The notes under the pieces: generated by a model | Database searches by the model: none | What the model was told of the DNA's origin: nothing | The model's input: the letters and a program-made list of their open reading frames with translations, nothing else | Position numbers and translations under genes: made by a program | In this document: one piece after another, positions 7,247 through 7,785 of the stretch | How positions within the stretch are numbered: position 1 is the stretch's first letter | Layout: every line of letters begins with the position of its first letter | Source: an uncultured Eubacteriales bacterium | GTDB taxonomy: Bacteria > Bacillota > Clostridia > Oscillospirales > Acutalibacteraceae | Assembly: GCA_900321665.1 (NCBI GenBank) | Contig: ONWY01000055.1 | Coordinates: forward strand, 1 to 7,785 | Direction: 5' to 3' | Length of the DNA: 7,785 bases

Positions 7247-7275
7247 CTTCTGCTATTGTAAAGAGGTTGATTGTT

Positions 7276-7785
7276 ATGAATAAGAAAATTTTAGCACTTT
7301 GTTTGAGCGCTGTGATTGCGTGCGGCATCTTTGCGGGCTGCAAGCAAAAGCAGGCTGACCCTGTCAGCGTGATTGTGACAGATAAAAACGGCGTCGCCGT
7401 GACCGATGAAAACGGCGAGGTGGTGACCGAGATTGCCACCCCCGTGACAGATAAAGACGGCAAGAATGTTACCGAAAAAGCGACCAATGCAAAGGGCGAG
7501 GTCATCAAGGACGGAAGTCAGATAATCGGTGCACGTACAAGGTGCAAGGTCGTAAAGAACAAGGTAGCTCCGCCATTCAAGGAAGCGGAGTTCGACATGA
7601 TGTACGGAACGGGTATATCCCGTACAGGTGAGGTCCTCGATATCGCAACAGACCTCGATATCATCAAAAAGGGCGGTTCGTGGTTCAGCTATAAGGACCA
7701 GAAACTCGGTCAGGGACGCGATAACGTCAAGGAGATCCTTGCAGGCGACCCCGAACTCATGAAGGAGATAGAGGAGCAGATACTC
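7276..7785 (+). CDS. Small repeat lipoprotein joined in frame to a RecA C-terminal segment; 3' end outside window
   Basis: An open frame of 170 codons with no stop before the window ends. It starts at ATG behind AAAGAGG (7260-7266), 29 bases after the DUF1015 gene. Residues 1-22 form a lipoprotein signal (NKKILALCLSAVIACGIFAGC, lipid cysteine C22; F at -3 is tolerated but not ideal). Residues 34-72 are five units of about eight residues starting VT[DE]. From about residue 77 the protein becomes RecA: IIGARTRCKVVKNKVAPPF, EFDMMYGTGISRTGEVLD, WFSYKDQKLGQGRDN. These match roughly residues 235-325 of a 350-residue RecA; the Walker motifs and DNA-binding loops are missing. An exported RecA tail makes no known sense, and codon choice changes at the join, so a chimeric contig or recombination scar is the likely cause. 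The lipoprotein start itself looks genuine; its function is unknown. Confidence 0.8.
   Translation, partial: MNKKILALCLSAVIACGIFAGCKQKQADPVSVIVTDKNGVAVTDENGEVVTEIATPVTDKDGKNVTEKATNAKGEVIKDGSQIIGARTRCKVVKNKVAPPFKEAEFDMMYGTGISRTGEVLDIATDLDIIKKGGSWFSYKDQKLGQGRDNVKEILAGDPELMKEIEEQIL
7375..7491 (+). repeat. Five degenerate eight-residue VTD repeats in the lipoprotein
   Basis: The units, in order, are VTDKNGVA, VTDENGEV, VTEIATP, VTDKDGKN and VTEKATNA (residues 34-72). The acidic D-x-[ND]-G core of three units resembles short turn or calcium-loop sequence, but no binding can be claimed. Such low-complexity linkers commonly follow the lipid anchor in clostridial lipoproteins and hold the next domain away from the membrane. 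Confidence 0.7.
7507..7785 (+). other. recA: RecA C-terminal homologous segment (recA fragment)
   Basis: The segment covers the end of the RecA core and most of the C-terminal domain, with diagnostic blocks KVVKNKVAPPF, YGTGISRTGE, GSWFSYKDQKLGQGR and LAGDPELMKEIEEQI. No stop or frameshift appears in it. All six glycines before the join use GGC, whereas the ten glycines here use GGT five times, GGA three times and GGC twice. ATA isoleucine codons also become frequent. The segment therefore seems to come from a different gene and possibly a different genome. The exact join lies between about 7495 and 7515. Confidence 0.9.

Noticed and set aside
7243..7256. Hairpin ATAGC-TTCT-GCTAT after the DUF1015 gene
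   Set aside because: The stem is only five base pairs, AT-rich and without a following T tract, so it is not a credible terminator.
7230..7259. TTCACA-18-TATTGT as a promoter for the lipoprotein gene
   Set aside because: The -10 box matches only four of six positions, and transcription would begin on top of the ribosome binding site. Read-through from serC is simpler.
7227..7508. Reverse-strand open frame opposite the lipoprotein
   Set aside because: Its Thr/Ser/Val-rich repeats are the mirror of the VTD repeats on the + strand, where a lipoprotein signal and ribosome binding site are present.

Overview
The window looks like chromosome of a spore-forming, anaerobic Firmicute of the class Clostridia, probably Ruminococcaceae/Oscillospiraceae-like. 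This rests on a complete GerA-type germinant receptor operon, AGGAGG-type ribosome binding sites and a moderately GC-rich coding style; the exact genus cannot be read from the sequence. All genes found are on the + strand.

Layout. (1) Bases 2-1045: the 3' part of a membrane-anchored or secreted phosphodiesterase / alkaline-phosphatase-superfamily protein, whose true start lies before the window. It is closed by a strong intrinsic terminator with a GCAA tetraloop (about 1060-1094). (2) Bases 1227-4863: a tricistronic spore germination operon in the order A-C-B (GerA-type, GerC-type, GerB-type). It has a candidate forespore sigma-G promoter immediately upstream, a 17-base overlap between the first two genes and an 18-base gap before the third. 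The GerC-type protein lacks the usual lipobox cysteine. (3) Bases 4920-7246: serC (phosphoserine aminotransferase) coupled by a one-base overlap to a DUF1015 family gene. The pair is driven by a near-consensus vegetative promoter (TTGACT-17-TATAAT) whose -35 box lies inside the 3' end of the GerB-type gene. (4) Bases 7276-7785: an open reading frame that runs off the window. It begins as a small lipoprotein with an eight-residue VTD repeat and then passes in frame, near base 7505, into the C-terminal part of RecA.

How the parts work together. The three Ger proteins would form one nutrient-sensing receptor in the spore inner membrane. serC and the DUF1015 gene form a vegetative amino-acid module, but serA and serB are not present here. 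The lipoprotein-RecA join is the oddest item: codon choice changes at the join, so a chimeric assembly or a recombination scar is more likely than a functional fusion. No tRNA, rRNA, CRISPR array or insertion sequence was seen. The only gene-free stretch of note is 1046-1226 (181 bases), which holds the terminator, a set of short inverted repeats and the candidate sigma-G promoter.
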